A stretch of 64,000 nt of DNA. Origin: Acidobacteriaceae bacterium (GTDB lineage Bacteria; Acidobacteriota; Terriglobia; Terriglobales; Acidobacteriaceae). How positions within the stretch are numbered: the first letter of the stretch is position 1; the number at the start of each line of letters is the position of its first letter. The position numbers and the translations under genes are program-made. This document shows positions 9,036 through 16,980 of this stretch, one piece after another. The notes beneath the pieces were generated by a model. The model was given only the letters and a program-made list of their open reading frames with translations. It was not told where the DNA came from and did not search any database. The stretch spans positions 50,375-114,374 of the forward strand of contig JAOAPC010000001.1 of assembly GCA_025462735.1 (NCBI GenBank). The letters run 5' to 3'.

Positions 9036-9043
9036 TATCAGTA

Positions 9044-9709
9044 ATGAGAGCTGCTGCAGTAGGCAAAAAGGCCCGAGAATTCGATCCCAACAAGTTTCTG
9101 GCGACCATCGGTGACGGCAGGAGAATACTGGCGATTGCAAGAAAGCAGACTATCTTCACCCAGGGGGACGTCGCCGACGCGGTCTTCTATATCCAAAAAG
9201 GCAGGGTGAGACTCACGGTGGTGTCCAAGGCCGGGAAGGAAGCGACAATCGCCATATTGAGGGAAGGGGAATTTTTTGGCGAGGGATCGATGGCGGGTCA
9301 GGTGCGCCGTATGGGATCGGCAGTGGCCATGACCGCTTGTGAGATTTTGCGCGTGGACAAGAAAGCGATGATTGAAGCGCTGCATCGCGAACACACGTTT
9401 TCCGACATATTCGTCGCGTACTTGCTGCAACGGAATATCCGTTACGAAGAGGACCTGGTTGACCAGTTGTTTAATTCCAGTGAAAAAAGACTGGCGCGCG
9501 TGCTTCTGCTGCTCGCGCGTTTCGGCAAGGAAGGGAAGCCGGAGGCGGTGGTTCCAAAGATCAGCCAGGAGACTTTAGCGGAGATGGTGGGCACCACCCG
9601 CTCGCGAGTCAGCTTTTTTATGAACCGGTTCAGGAAGCTGGGCTTTATTCACTACAATGGCGGGCTGAAAGTACATAGCTCGCTGCTCAATGTGGTTCTG
9701 CACGATTGA
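9044..9709 (+). CDS. Crp/Fnr-family transcriptional regulator (paralogue 1)
   Basis: 221-aa regulator with an N-terminal cyclic-nucleotide-binding-type beta barrel (about residues 20-120, with GEFFGEGSMAG at the phosphate-binding-cassette position) and a C-terminal winged helix (about 160-215, SQETLAEMVGTTRSRVSFFM as recognition region). No Fnr-type N-terminal cysteine cluster is present, so it is not an iron-sulfur oxygen sensor of the classical kind. It is a close paralogue of the protein at 13306-13974, with a nearly identical C-terminal half ending LLNVVLHD. Its effector and targets are unknown; the 13-bp repeats in front of it may reflect autoregulation. Confidence 0.92.
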   Translation: MRAAAVGKKAREFDPNKFLATIGDGRRILAIARKQTIFTQGDVADAVFYIQKGRVRLTVVSKAGKEATIAILREGEFFGEGSMAGQVRRMGSAVAMTACEILRVDKKAMIEALHREHTFSDIFVAYLLQRNIRYEEDLVDQLFNSSEKRLARVLLLLARFGKEGKPEAVVPKISQETLAEMVGTTRSRVSFFMNRFRKLGFIHYNGGLKVHSSLLNVVLHD

Positions 9710-9740
9710 GCGCATCACGCACACTGAGCAGCGAAGTTGC

Positions 9741-10535
9741 CTAGATACGCAGTTTTCTACGTGCTGCGCCTATCAGAATTACCAACCCGCTTCCCAGAAG
9801 GCCCATAGTGCCAGGCTCTGGAACGGCGGAGACTGTGCCGCCGCAGCGGGTGATGACATTGGTGTCCAGGGTTACGGCAGCATTTCTCGCCAAGGCACTG
9901 CCGCAAATGATGGTTGCGCCGGTAGTCAGGGTGATGCTACTGAGCGCAAGAATATTTCCTTCGAACGCGGTGCTTGTACCGAGCGTCGCGGAGCTGCCAA
10001 CCTGCCAAAAGATGTTCTTGTCGGTCATTTGTTTACCCGTCAGACTGTTGATAAAAATAACCGACGAGGCGCTGGCGGTGGTAAGCGCGCTAGGTATCTG
10101 AAAAACGAACAGCGAACCGGGCTTGCCCCTGAGGATCAATTGCCCGTTCAGCTGAGCAGAACTAGTGAAGGAATACACCCCGGGCGTGAGAGTAGTCCCG
10201 TTAGTTACAATACCGGGCAAGCTACCGGTGGCGGATAGTCCTGCCGCTTTGTTGTATGCTTTGGTCAGATCAAGCTGCGCCTGAGCTGCGGCCCCGTTGG
10301 TCTGGTTGATGGTTCCGTTCACGGTGCCTGGAGGAAAGCCGGTTATGGATGTACCGGGGCTGAGACCCAAGTCCCCATTTAGGACGGTTGGGCCGGTATT
10401 AGTTACGGTCTGGCCGGCGAGCACTGCGTAGCTACCGGCGGTGAATAGATTGACGCCGTCGGCGTAAGCGCCGACTGCAAACAACGTGAGCAGCAAGAAC
10501 GAGAGAGTGAATAGACGAACGGCGCTAGATTTCAT
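9741..10535 (-). CDS. DUF3494 ice-binding-like protein with PEP-CTERM anchor
   Basis: Exported 264-aa protein. Residues 1-25 form a signal peptide ending AYADG; the middle is the DUF3494/ice-binding-like beta-solenoid domain (VLAGQTVTNTGPTVLNGDLG near the start, FEGNILALSSITLTTGATI near the end). Residues about 240-264 are a PEP-CTERM sorting signal: VPEPGT, a hydrophobic stretch and RRK. Proteins of this fold bind ice or act as adhesins; PEP-CTERM tails are processed by exosortase and are linked to exopolysaccharide. No exosortase gene is in the window. TAGGAG precedes the ATG by seven bases. Confidence 0.9.
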   Translation of the reverse strand: MKSSAVRLFTLSFLLLTLFAVGAYADGVNLFTAGSYAVLAGQTVTNTGPTVLNGDLGLSPGTSITGFPPGTVNGTINQTNGAAAQAQLDLTKAYNKAAGLSATGSLPGIVTNGTTLTPGVYSFTSSAQLNGQLILRGKPGSLFVFQIPSALTTASASSVIFINSLTGKQMTDKNIFWQVGSSATLGTSTAFEGNILALSSITLTTGATIICGSALARNAAVTLDTNVITRCGGTVSAVPEPGTMGLLGSGLVILIGAARRKLRI

Positions 10536-10765
10536 GTTTTCTCCTACCTACAGGAACTTCATTCGGCAAAACCAGAACCGGGAACCCGGGCCAGAGAAGC
10601 TACTGGCCAGACCTATCTCGGACTGAGATTGGAATACCAACGAAAGTAAGTGCAATTAAGCCACCGCAGCTCTTACCCGCCTAGGACTGCTGACAAGTGT
10701 CGCTGCTTTCATAAACTTAGGCCCTAAAGGCCGCGAGAGCCGATCATGGAGCCTTTGCCTGAACC

Positions 10766-10810
10766 TGCACATATGTGCACTTAAGTACAACGGATAGTGC
10801 GCTATCGCAC
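10766..10810. promoter_or_regulatory. Two adjacent palindromes, candidate operator
   Basis: A perfect 14-bp palindrome TGCACATATGTGCA lies at 10766-10779 and an inverted repeat GTGCG-CTAT-CGCAC at 10797-10810, about 230 bases upstream of the PEP-CTERM gene. Crp/Fnr-type dimers bind palindromes of this size, and two such regulators are encoded within 3 kb, but this assignment is a guess. The remainder of 10536-10854 shows nothing else. Confidence 0.3.
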
Positions 10811-10854
10811 CAGAGAACCTGCTTTTCACTACAACCGGCCTGGAAGTCCATCGC

Positions 10855-11148
10855 TCACGGCTTATGTACTTCTGTACGGTTCAGAGCTTCGAAGTATGCG
10901 TGCGCCATATGTCCCATATCGGCAGGACCTGTCGTGTCCCACTGAACTGGTGGGAAATCGCGTGTCGCGCCGACGGATTCAGTTGCTTTGCTTTGCCGAT
11001 GGCCGCATGAAAGGCACAGCGCTCCCAATTCCCTGACGTCAGTCTCTTTTGAGATTTCATTCTCGCGTACCGCGATAGAGGCTGAAACCACCGGGCCCCG
11101 GCACTTGTCACACGAATATGCAGAGAGGTGGAGGTATTGTGTTTTCAT
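10855..11148 (-). CDS. Small CxxC zinc-ribbon-like protein
   Basis: Hypothetical protein of 97 aa from the ATG at 11148. It has two cysteine pairs, CDKC near residue 12 and CLSC near residue 46, spaced as in a zinc ribbon. The frame can be extended upstream to 11202, but that part has no ribosome-binding site and no cysteines, so the shorter start is preferred. A hairpin terminator separates it from the upstream response regulator, so it has its own promoter. Function unknown. Confidence 0.6.
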   Translation of the reverse strand: MKTQYLHLSAYSCDKCRGPVVSASIAVRENEISKETDVRELGALCLSCGHRQSKATESVGATRDFPPVQWDTTGPADMGHMAHAYFEALNRTEVHKP

Positions 11149-11208
11149 TGGCGTCCTTTTAAGCAGCGCTGATGTGGATGCTGGCTTTCCCCGATCCCAC
11201 ATATGATT

Positions 11209-11235
11209 AAAACTGCGCTGCCGCCGGCAGCGCAG
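11209..11235 (-). terminator. Rho-independent terminator
   Basis: On the minus strand a perfect 10-bp stem (CTGCGCTGCC with GGCAGCGCAG, three-base loop, at 11213-11235) is followed at once by TTTTAATC. It lies 18 bases after the stop of the NarL-type response regulator and before the small CxxC gene. Confidence 0.85.
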
Positions 11236-11252
11236 TCTGTAGGCAACAATTT

Positions 11253-11996
11253 TCAGACGGCGGCCTGACGAGCCAGGCCTGCCATGCGAATTTCCGGTAA
11301 GTGAATGGGCAGCACGATAGCTGGCAAGTCCACAGTTGGCAGCTCCAGAGGAATGATCTGATTCTTAAGTGCGTACATCACCAACTCGACGGTGGAGTGA
11401 AGTTTAAGCTTGAGCATCACATTACTGCGATGACTTTCGGCGGTTTTTACCGTCACTCCCAGTAGGGTGGCGATTTCCCTGGAGGTCTTGCCCTCGCTCA
11501 CGAGCAGCACGACTTCGCGCTCCCTCGGTGAGAGCCTGGGCGGCAAGGCCATTGATGGCGTCTGCCGATGAGGCTGCAGGTAACCGTCCAAGATCAGGTT
11601 GGATACGCGTGAGCTAAAGCTGGACCGGTGGCGTTGCATTGCTTCGATTGCTTCCGCGAGCTCATCGGCCTTATCAGACTTGAGGACCCAACCGCACACC
11701 CCGGCTTCTAAGCACTCCCGAATAACATGCTCGGCCTCGACGTTAGTCACGACCAGTATTCTCTGGTCCGGATTGTGTTTCAAAATTTGTCGCGCTGCAT
11801 CAACGCCATTCAGGTTCGGCATGCAGATGTCCAACATCAGAAGATCTGGCTTCAGTTGCATGCATTTTTTTACGGCTTCGCGTCCATCATCTGCCTCACC
11901 GCAGACCTCCCAGCCTTCGTGCGATCGGATGAGAGAAGAGACACCCATCCGAAAAACCGGATGGTCATCAGCCAACAATATGCGGAATGTGTTCAT
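11253..11996 (-). CDS. NarL/FixJ-type response regulator
   Basis: 247-aa response regulator. The receiver domain (residues 1-120) has the acidic pair in LLADDHP, the phospho-acceptor Asp in LLMLDICMPNLNG, the Thr of VVTNVE and Lys in WVLKSDK. A LuxR-type HTH follows (about residues 155-215: LSPREREVVLLVSEGKTSR, then VKTAESHRSNVMLKL). The frame can extend to 12080, but GGAGG five bases before the ATG at 11996 fixes the start. No partner kinase is adjacent; a second response regulator lies upstream. It ends at a strong terminator. Confidence 0.92.
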   Translation of the reverse strand: MNTFRILLADDHPVFRMGVSSLIRSHEGWEVCGEADDGREAVKKCMQLKPDLLMLDICMPNLNGVDAARQILKHNPDQRILVVTNVEAEHVIRECLEAGVCGWVLKSDKADELAEAIEAMQRHRSSFSSRVSNLILDGYLQPHRQTPSMALPPRLSPREREVVLLVSEGKTSREIATLLGVTVKTAESHRSNVMLKLKLHSTVELVMYALKNQIIPLELPTVDLPAIVLPIHLPEIRMAGLARQAAV

Positions 11997-12140
11997 AGAA
12001 CCTCCACTGAAAACTTTCCCTGTGTAGACTTTCTGAATTATGGCATTCAGAGTTGCTGAGGTCTGCTCACAATTGCTCATAGTCGATCGATAGTTTTACT
12101 CGAGTCATCACCGGTCTAGCTAGTTTGCGAGCAAACGAAG

Positions 12141-12881
12141 CTAGAGCCATTGCTCGAGCTTTAGGTCGGCCTTGGCGGATTGCGCACGTGTTTTTTTAGC
12201 GCCAAGTGGCGCAGTTTCGGGCGCCGCTGCAGCGGCGGATTTTTCTTGCGTTTTCAGGAAAGCGGCTTTCCAAGCCACGCGCTTTTCGGGCGAGGTCACA
12301 GAGCGCGAAAAATCAATGATGTAGGTGACCTCGTGAGGACAGTAGATGCACGAGGTTTTGAGAATCTCACCGGTGGGTTCATGGTCCACGGTGAAGGGAA
12401 ACGACCGCAAGCACTCTGTGCAAGTCAGGACTACGAATGGTTTGCCGTTGTGGTCTTTACCGTTTCGTGGAATCCACACGGGAGCATTCTGTCCTTTGTG
12501 GTCCTTGGCGCCGGTGCGGACCAGCTTGGCGATAATTGCCAGGAGCCCGGCGGCATTTTCTCGTCCTTTGGCGTAGAAAGCATCGGCTATGACTCCATTA
12601 GGAATTTCACTGGAATCATAGGCACCGCTGGAGGCCACAACCAGAACCTCCGGAAACCTGCGTCGAACCACTGATAGCAGCTCGAATCCGGACATTTGCG
12701 GCATGTTAAGGTCGGAAAGTATCAGGTCCGGAACCTGCTGCTGCAAGTGCAACAGCGCGTCAAAGCCGTCGCTTGCGGCGGTGACCTCGTAGCCTTCGTC
12801 ACTCAGTAATTTGGAGATTGTGATACGGACGGAGATGTCATCTTCGACTACCAGTACTCGGGTTTTGGATTTTGCGGGCAT
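12141..12881 (-). CDS. Response regulator receiver with C-terminal zinc-ribbon-like domain
   Basis: 246-aa protein with a receiver domain in residues 1-115 (VVEDDISVR, phospho-acceptor in LILSDLNMPQMSG, VVASSGAY). Instead of a DNA-binding domain, the C-terminal part has two cysteine pairs, CTEC near residue 153 and CIYC near 177, spaced as in a metal-binding ribbon, then a Lys/Ala-rich tail ending LKLEQWL. It may act by protein contact. It is about 145 bases upstream of the NarL-type regulator on the same strand. Output function is unknown. Confidence 0.8.
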   Translation of the reverse strand: MPAKSKTRVLVVEDDISVRITISKLLSDEGYEVTAASDGFDALLHLQQQVPDLILSDLNMPQMSGFELLSVVRRRFPEVLVVASSGAYDSSEIPNGVIADAFYAKGRENAAGLLAIIAKLVRTGAKDHKGQNAPVWIPRNGKDHNGKPFVVLTCTECLRSFPFTVDHEPTGEILKTSCIYCPHEVTYIIDFSRSVTSPEKRVAWKAAFLKTQEKSAAAAAPETAPLGAKKTRAQSAKADLKLEQWL

Positions 12882-12946
12882 CGGATAAGACCTTCCCGAA
12901 ATCGCTGTTCTACGCGGTCAGCGAATTCTGCCTGACGTTCGAACGG

Positions 12947-13171
12947 TTACCTTTTTCCGGACTGGGCTTCCAGAGCGTCGGCCGCGCTAAGCTTTCGGTC
13001 CCGATGTGGCTCGGTACGCAAGGCACCCGAATTCAGTTCACAGGGCTCGTCGATGGCTGCGGCGCAAGTGGGACAAGGCACTGCGTGGATCTGTTTTCGG
13101 GTAAGTTCTCTGGTCTTCACTGTCCCATCATGGAACGTTCCAAAGCTGGAATGCTGCTCAATATTGCTCAT
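12947..13171 (-). CDS. Small zinc-finger-like protein
   Basis: 74-aa protein with PCPTCAAAIDEPCEL in the middle and a following PHRDRK segment, a C-x2-C-x6-C...H arrangement found in many small soil-bacterial proteins of unknown role that bind zinc. An opposite-strand frame covers the same DNA but has no such motif, so the minus strand is taken as coding. It lies just upstream of the zinc-ribbon response regulator and divergent from the second Crp/Fnr gene. Confidence 0.6.
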   Translation of the reverse strand: MSNIEQHSSFGTFHDGTVKTRELTRKQIHAVPCPTCAAAIDEPCELNSGALRTEPHRDRKLSAADALEAQSGKR

Positions 13172-13305
13172 GAAAAGGCCAAAGAAGCGGAGGTATTAGC
13201 CGAGGGGTGCGGTGATGAAATTGTGAGCAAAAGTGAACAGCTTTGGTGGCAGCTTCGGGACAAAATGTTTAAAGGTGTAACTTCGCACTGGGAGAGAAGC
13301 TATTT

Positions 13306-13974
13306 ATGACAGCAGTCATGCCGGCGAAGAAACTGGACGATTTCGATCCAAAGAAATTCCTTGCCACCATTGGTGAGGGCAGGACCGAGGTTGCCTTTCT
13401 CCGGAAAGAGACAATTTTCAAGCAAGGGGACGAGGCTGACGCCGTGTTTTATGTCCAGGAGGGCAAAGTCAGCCTTACTGTCGTTTCCAAGAATGGCAAG
13501 GAAGCGACCCTGGGCATACTGAGCCAAGGAGAGTTTTTCGGAGAAGGCAGCCTGGCGGGGCAGCGGTTGCGTATGGGCTCCGCGAGCGCCATGACTGACT
13601 GCGAAATTCTCCGTATTGACAAGAAAGCGATGATGCTCGCGCTACACAGGGAGCACACATTCTCGGATTTGTTCGTAGCCTATCTGCTGGCGCGGAATAT
13701 TCGATACGAAGAAGATTTAGTTGACCAACTGTTCAATTCCAGTGAAAAGAGACTGGCGCGGCTGCTTCTCCTGCTTGCTCATTTTGGCAAAGAGGATGTA
13801 CCCGCATCTGCCGTCCCTAAGATGAGTCAGGAAACTTTGGCGGAGATGATAGGCACGACCCGCTCACGCGTCAGTTTTTTCATGAACCGCTTCAGAAAAC
13901 TGGGGTTTATTGACTACGGCACCGACGGGATGCAGGTTCATAGCTCGCTGCTGAACGTGGTTCTTCACGACTAG
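13306..13974 (+). CDS. Crp/Fnr-family transcriptional regulator (paralogue 2)
   Basis: 222-aa Crp/Fnr regulator, clearly a duplicate of the gene at 9044-9709: the two share FDPxKFLATIG near the N-terminus, GEFFGEGS in the binding cassette, NIRYEEDLVDQLFNSSEKRL in the linker and almost the same winged helix ending in LLNVVLHD. Differences gather in the effector-domain surface (residues 20-60). No cysteine cluster. GAGAGAAG precedes the ATG by about eight bases, unlike its paralogue, which has no Shine-Dalgarno. The shared recognition helix implies overlapping DNA targets with different input signals. Confidence 0.92.
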   Translation: MTAVMPAKKLDDFDPKKFLATIGEGRTEVAFLRKETIFKQGDEADAVFYVQEGKVSLTVVSKNGKEATLGILSQGEFFGEGSLAGQRLRMGSASAMTDCEILRIDKKAMMLALHREHTFSDLFVAYLLARNIRYEEDLVDQLFNSSEKRLARLLLLLAHFGKEDVPASAVPKMSQETLAEMIGTTRSRVSFFMNRFRKLGFIDYGTDGMQVHSSLLNVVLHD

Positions 13975-14035
13975 CTTTCCGCTAGAAATTCCAACCGGAA
14001 TTCCCGGGCTCAACTCAAGAGCGGCGATCAGCAAG

Positions 14036-14239
14036 TCAAGCGCTTGCTGGGCCGAATCCAGAGGGTGGCGTCATCTTCATTGCTACCAGGATCTCCAACA
14101 GAGTTGCCGTGTTACGGACGCTTCCGGAGACGGTGATGAGCGCTTCTGAGACCGCGGGATGTTGCACCGAGAGCAGGTCAAGACGGTCACTTACATTGTG
14201 CAGTTGTTGAGCTTCGAGCAGGATCGCAGTCGTAGGCAT
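14036..14239 (-). CDS. Hypothetical 67-aa helical protein
   Basis: Small soluble protein with a continuous amphipathic pattern (LEAQQLHNVSDRLDLLSVQH, then SEALITVSGSVRNTATLLEIL), which suggests a helical bundle, and a Pro/Gly tail. I recognise no named family. A conserved 31-bp element lies 45 bases upstream of its ATG (14285-14315), the same distance as before the SYLF gene at 51095, which supports it as an expressed gene. It converges on the Crp/Fnr gene. Confidence 0.6.
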   Translation of the reverse strand: MPTTAILLEAQQLHNVSDRLDLLSVQHPAVSEALITVSGSVRNTATLLEILVAMKMTPPSGFGPASA

Positions 14240-14284
14240 AAGCAGCCAACTTTCCTGAGAGCCTAAGAAGAAAAAATTTCAGAT

Positions 14285-14315
14285 GGGCTGACTTAGTTCA
14301 GGGAACCTGAAAGAG
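14285..14315 (-). promoter_or_regulatory. Conserved upstream element, copy A
   Basis: On the minus strand it reads CTCTTTCAGG-TTC-CCTGAAC-TAAGTCAGCCC: an inverted repeat TTCAGG/CCTGAA followed by GTCAGCC. Near-identical copies lie upstream of two other minus-strand genes (47882-47912 and 51141-51170). The fixed position about 45 bases before two start codons suggests a promoter or operator. Confidence 0.6.
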
Positions 14316-14455
14316 GAGAAGGTGGTAACCACCTCAATTAACATCATATCACCTACGAGGCAGGTGCGGGTGTTGCAGCACGGTGAAGGGAACTCTCGAT
14401 CCACTGTGGAGGAGAGACATTCGATCAGCCAGCAGACCAATCACTTTCGTGAACT

Positions 14456-15964
14456 TCAGGCCTCGGGGACCTGCAGATACGGCATGGGGCGGCCGGCAAA
14501 AAGATAGTGGCACGGTTTTGCCAGCCACCGCGCCCAGCGTGCGGACCGCGATACGCGAGCACTGTCGGTGGCGATACCCGTATCTGCGTACATCTGTCGA
14601 TAGATTTTCGAGATCAACACAAAGGCCATGCGCGCCCGCAAAGATTTTATGAAGCTGGAGCGAGCCCAAATCGATTTGAGGCCGTAAAAGGTATCCCAGA
14701 CGGATTGGGTCTGGCTGCGGATTTCTTCGGCGGACATGGTGGGATGAGGCCAGTAAAGTTTGGGCCTAAGAGCTTGCGGGATCAACCACCGGCGCGTGAT
14801 TGGAATGCCAGCAATTTCTACCGGCGCGGCTTCCATTTGTTTTTCCCAGCGCATAAAGTCCACAGTGCCGGGGTAGGGTGTGAGCGTGACGAACTGGGCG
14901 AAGGCAATTTCAGCCTGTTGCGCGGCGCGGGCAGTGGCGTCGAAAGTTGCGGCATTGTCGCTGGGCAGTCCGAAGATAAACGACCCGAGCACGTACACGC
15001 CATGACGGCGGAATGTTTTTAAGCGCTCGATCAGATCCGTTCCAGCCAGGTTGAAGTCTTTATAAATGTCCTTCAGTCCAGCCGGAGTTACCGATTCCAC
15101 GCCGACGAGAGCGCCTTTGATGTGCGCCTTGTTCATGGCGTCAAGGAATTCCGTGTCCTCAGCGGCTTCCATGGTGATCTGGGTGAAGAAAATTGTGTCG
15201 GGAGGAAGTTGCGCCAGCCGCTTCATCAGAGTAAAGCGCTCCTCACGCAGAGCTTTGAGTTCATTCAGCCGGGCGACGTTGTTTTGTTGCTCGGCCAGGC
15301 GAAGGTCGGTAAGGGTGACGGGATAAAAATTGTCGTCGGCAAGAGCGATAAAGCGAAAACCTATCCTTCTGAGCTGGACGATTTCTTCGATCACGACGTC
15401 GGAAGAACGCTGGCGGGGACGTTGACCATCGGTCCGCCAAACCGAGCAGAAGGAGCAATGCTTGGGGCAACCGCGAACCGTTTGAACCGAAGCCCACATA
15501 TAACTTTTTCGCGGGACGAGGTCCCAGCGGGCGGGCAAGAAGGAGTCAGCTTCGATACGGCCGCCTTCGTAGACGGGCAGGGGGGTGCCTCGGGTGCAGT
15601 CCGCCAGGACCTTTGACCACACCACGTCACCATCGCCCTTTACTACTGCGTGTGCACCACCGAGTTCACGCGCTTCGTTGGGATAGAGAGTTGCGTGAAT
15701 TCCTCCGAAGACAACAAAGGCGCCGCGCTCGCGTGCAAGGGTGCCGATTTTGTATCCGCGCAGAGCGTTCGCGGTGTGGATGCCAATGCCAACGACGTCT
15801 CCCGGTTCGATGGTTTCCGGATCGACAGGCGCGAGAGTTTCATCCACGAGTGACGGATCGCCGAAACTCTCAGGGGTTGCTGCCGCGAGCACATATAACC
15901 ACCGTGGAGTAATGACCGCAGTACCGAAAGCCACCTCGCTGGGGTTGATGAGGTGAACCCGCAT
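14456..15964 (-). CDS. B12-binding-type radical SAM protein
   Basis: 502-aa radical SAM enzyme. The N-terminal part (about residues 1-140) has the layout of a cobalamin-binding domain (GIGIHTANALRGYKIG, VVFGGIHATLYPNEA). The radical SAM cluster motif C-x3-C-x2-C appears as RGCPKHCSFCS near residue 170, followed by LADDNFYP and GVESVTP. A C-terminal helical domain extends past 400. Relatives include BchE-, HpnJ- and P-methylase-like proteins; the product is not inferable. GGAGG lies ten bases before the ATG. It stands alone on the minus strand. Confidence 0.87.
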   Translation of the reverse strand: MRVHLINPSEVAFGTAVITPRWLYVLAAATPESFGDPSLVDETLAPVDPETIEPGDVVGIGIHTANALRGYKIGTLARERGAFVVFGGIHATLYPNEARELGGAHAVVKGDGDVVWSKVLADCTRGTPLPVYEGGRIEADSFLPARWDLVPRKSYMWASVQTVRGCPKHCSFCSVWRTDGQRPRQRSSDVVIEEIVQLRRIGFRFIALADDNFYPVTLTDLRLAEQQNNVARLNELKALREERFTLMKRLAQLPPDTIFFTQITMEAAEDTEFLDAMNKAHIKGALVGVESVTPAGLKDIYKDFNLAGTDLIERLKTFRRHGVYVLGSFIFGLPSDNAATFDATARAAQQAEIAFAQFVTLTPYPGTVDFMRWEKQMEAAPVEIAGIPITRRWLIPQALRPKLYWPHPTMSAEEIRSQTQSVWDTFYGLKSIWARSSFIKSLRARMAFVLISKIYRQMYADTGIATDSARVSRSARWARWLAKPCHYLFAGRPMPYLQVPEA

Positions 15965-16301
15965 GCTCTTTTGTCCTCCGTATGGGAACCCTGGTTAGAT
16001 GGCGAATGCATTGCCTCCTGAACGGGCTGTTGGCCGACGTAGCGGTCTCCGATAAGAATATGCAGCTTACTCCATCTAACCGGAGCACACAAACACTTAA
16101 TTCCCGCTTCGGGCACAACTGGGTGATTCTCCCGTTTCAGCACCACTGGATTCTGGTCAAAAGTGAACACTTTTTCGGAACTCAAGAAATCCTTTGTTGC
16201 TGCAAGGGTGAGGACCGAACAATGGTTAAACTTTTACACAGCCTAAATTGCTGCGCATGCTGCAGGAGCAGGGTATCGAGCGGGTTATCGTACGTCTCAC
16301 T
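15965..16301. other. Intergenic region, nothing recognised
   Basis: About 340 bases between the radical SAM gene and the 3' end of the next minus-strand gene. It should contain the radical SAM promoter. A plus-strand frame crossing it has no ribosome-binding site and no family resemblance. Confidence 0.35.
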
Positions 16302-16910
16302 TTACTTCTCGGACTGCGATTCCTGTACTCGGTGCATAAAATCGCCGTCGCTGGGCTTAGGAAATAAATCATTATCCGACCCGTGCTTTTGCAAGAAGCT
16401 CTGCAGAATATCGGTCGGGGCAGTCAGGAGAAAGCCCTGGTTTATGCATTCGCCTAATTTCATGCGCGTTTCTTTGCAGAGCCAGTCGTCGCTGGGCAGG
16501 ACGAGGGCCAATGAGTCGTGAGTCAGTGTGACCTTCAGAATATTGTGTGCCGGGAGGGAGCCGAGGCCCTGAGCGTCGCCCTGCGGAAGAGCATCGAAAA
16601 AGCGATTCGAACCTAATTGGACCATTTTTCCGTCAAAACGCACATCGGGAGCATCGTCCTGGCGGCCGGTTTCAGAAAACTTCACCAGTAGCAAGGAATA
16701 GGTAAGTAATTTCGAGTCACCAGTGATGATTATCAGTGGCTCATTTTGACCACCACTGGACTTCCACGTCCCTTCAAGTGCGGGATCGTAGATGAGATGA
16801 GGATCGTTGTCCTCGGCAATCGGGTGCAATGAGTAAGTCCAGCATGCCGGAAAGGTCGCGATGCTCATTACCGCCAGCGCCAGCAGTCCCGCTGTTAAAT
16901 GTGCTTTCAT
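16302..16910 (-). CDS. Exported protein, possible lipoprotein
   Basis: 202-aa protein with an N-terminal signal peptide (MKAHLTAGLLALAVMSIAT) and a cysteine just after it (FPACW); the site is not a strict lipobox, so lipidation is uncertain. The mature part begins with SLHPIAEDNDPHLIYDPALE and GTWKSSG, a pattern of small Acidobacteriota exported beta proteins that resemble a lipocalin-like opening strand. GGAGG six bases before the ATG supports the start. It is the last gene of the 16.3-23.8 kb minus-strand run of exported proteins. Function unknown. Confidence 0.72.
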   Translation of the reverse strand: MKAHLTAGLLALAVMSIATFPACWTYSLHPIAEDNDPHLIYDPALEGTWKSSGGQNEPLIIITGDSKLLTYSLLLVKFSETGRQDDAPDVRFDGKMVQLGSNRFFDALPQGDAQGLGSLPAHNILKVTLTHDSLALVLPSDDWLCKETRMKLGECINQGFLLTAPTDILQSFLQKHGSDNDLFPKPSDGDFMHRVQESQSEK

Positions 16911-16980
16911 TGTTTCCTCCGATCATCTGGGCTCTCACCCCGAGCGGACCGCTGAATTACTAAAGAAGCTTAAGCTGCTT

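Noticed and set aside
12872..13309. Plus-strand frame of 145 aa covering 12872-13309
   Set aside because: No ribosome-binding site or family pattern; the minus strand here encodes a Cys-motif protein, and codon choice in this frame looks random.
15982..16521. Plus-strand frame of 179 aa across the radical SAM upstream region
   Set aside because: Cysteine and serine rich by chance, no Shine-Dalgarno, and its second half is the shadow of the 16302-16910 gene.
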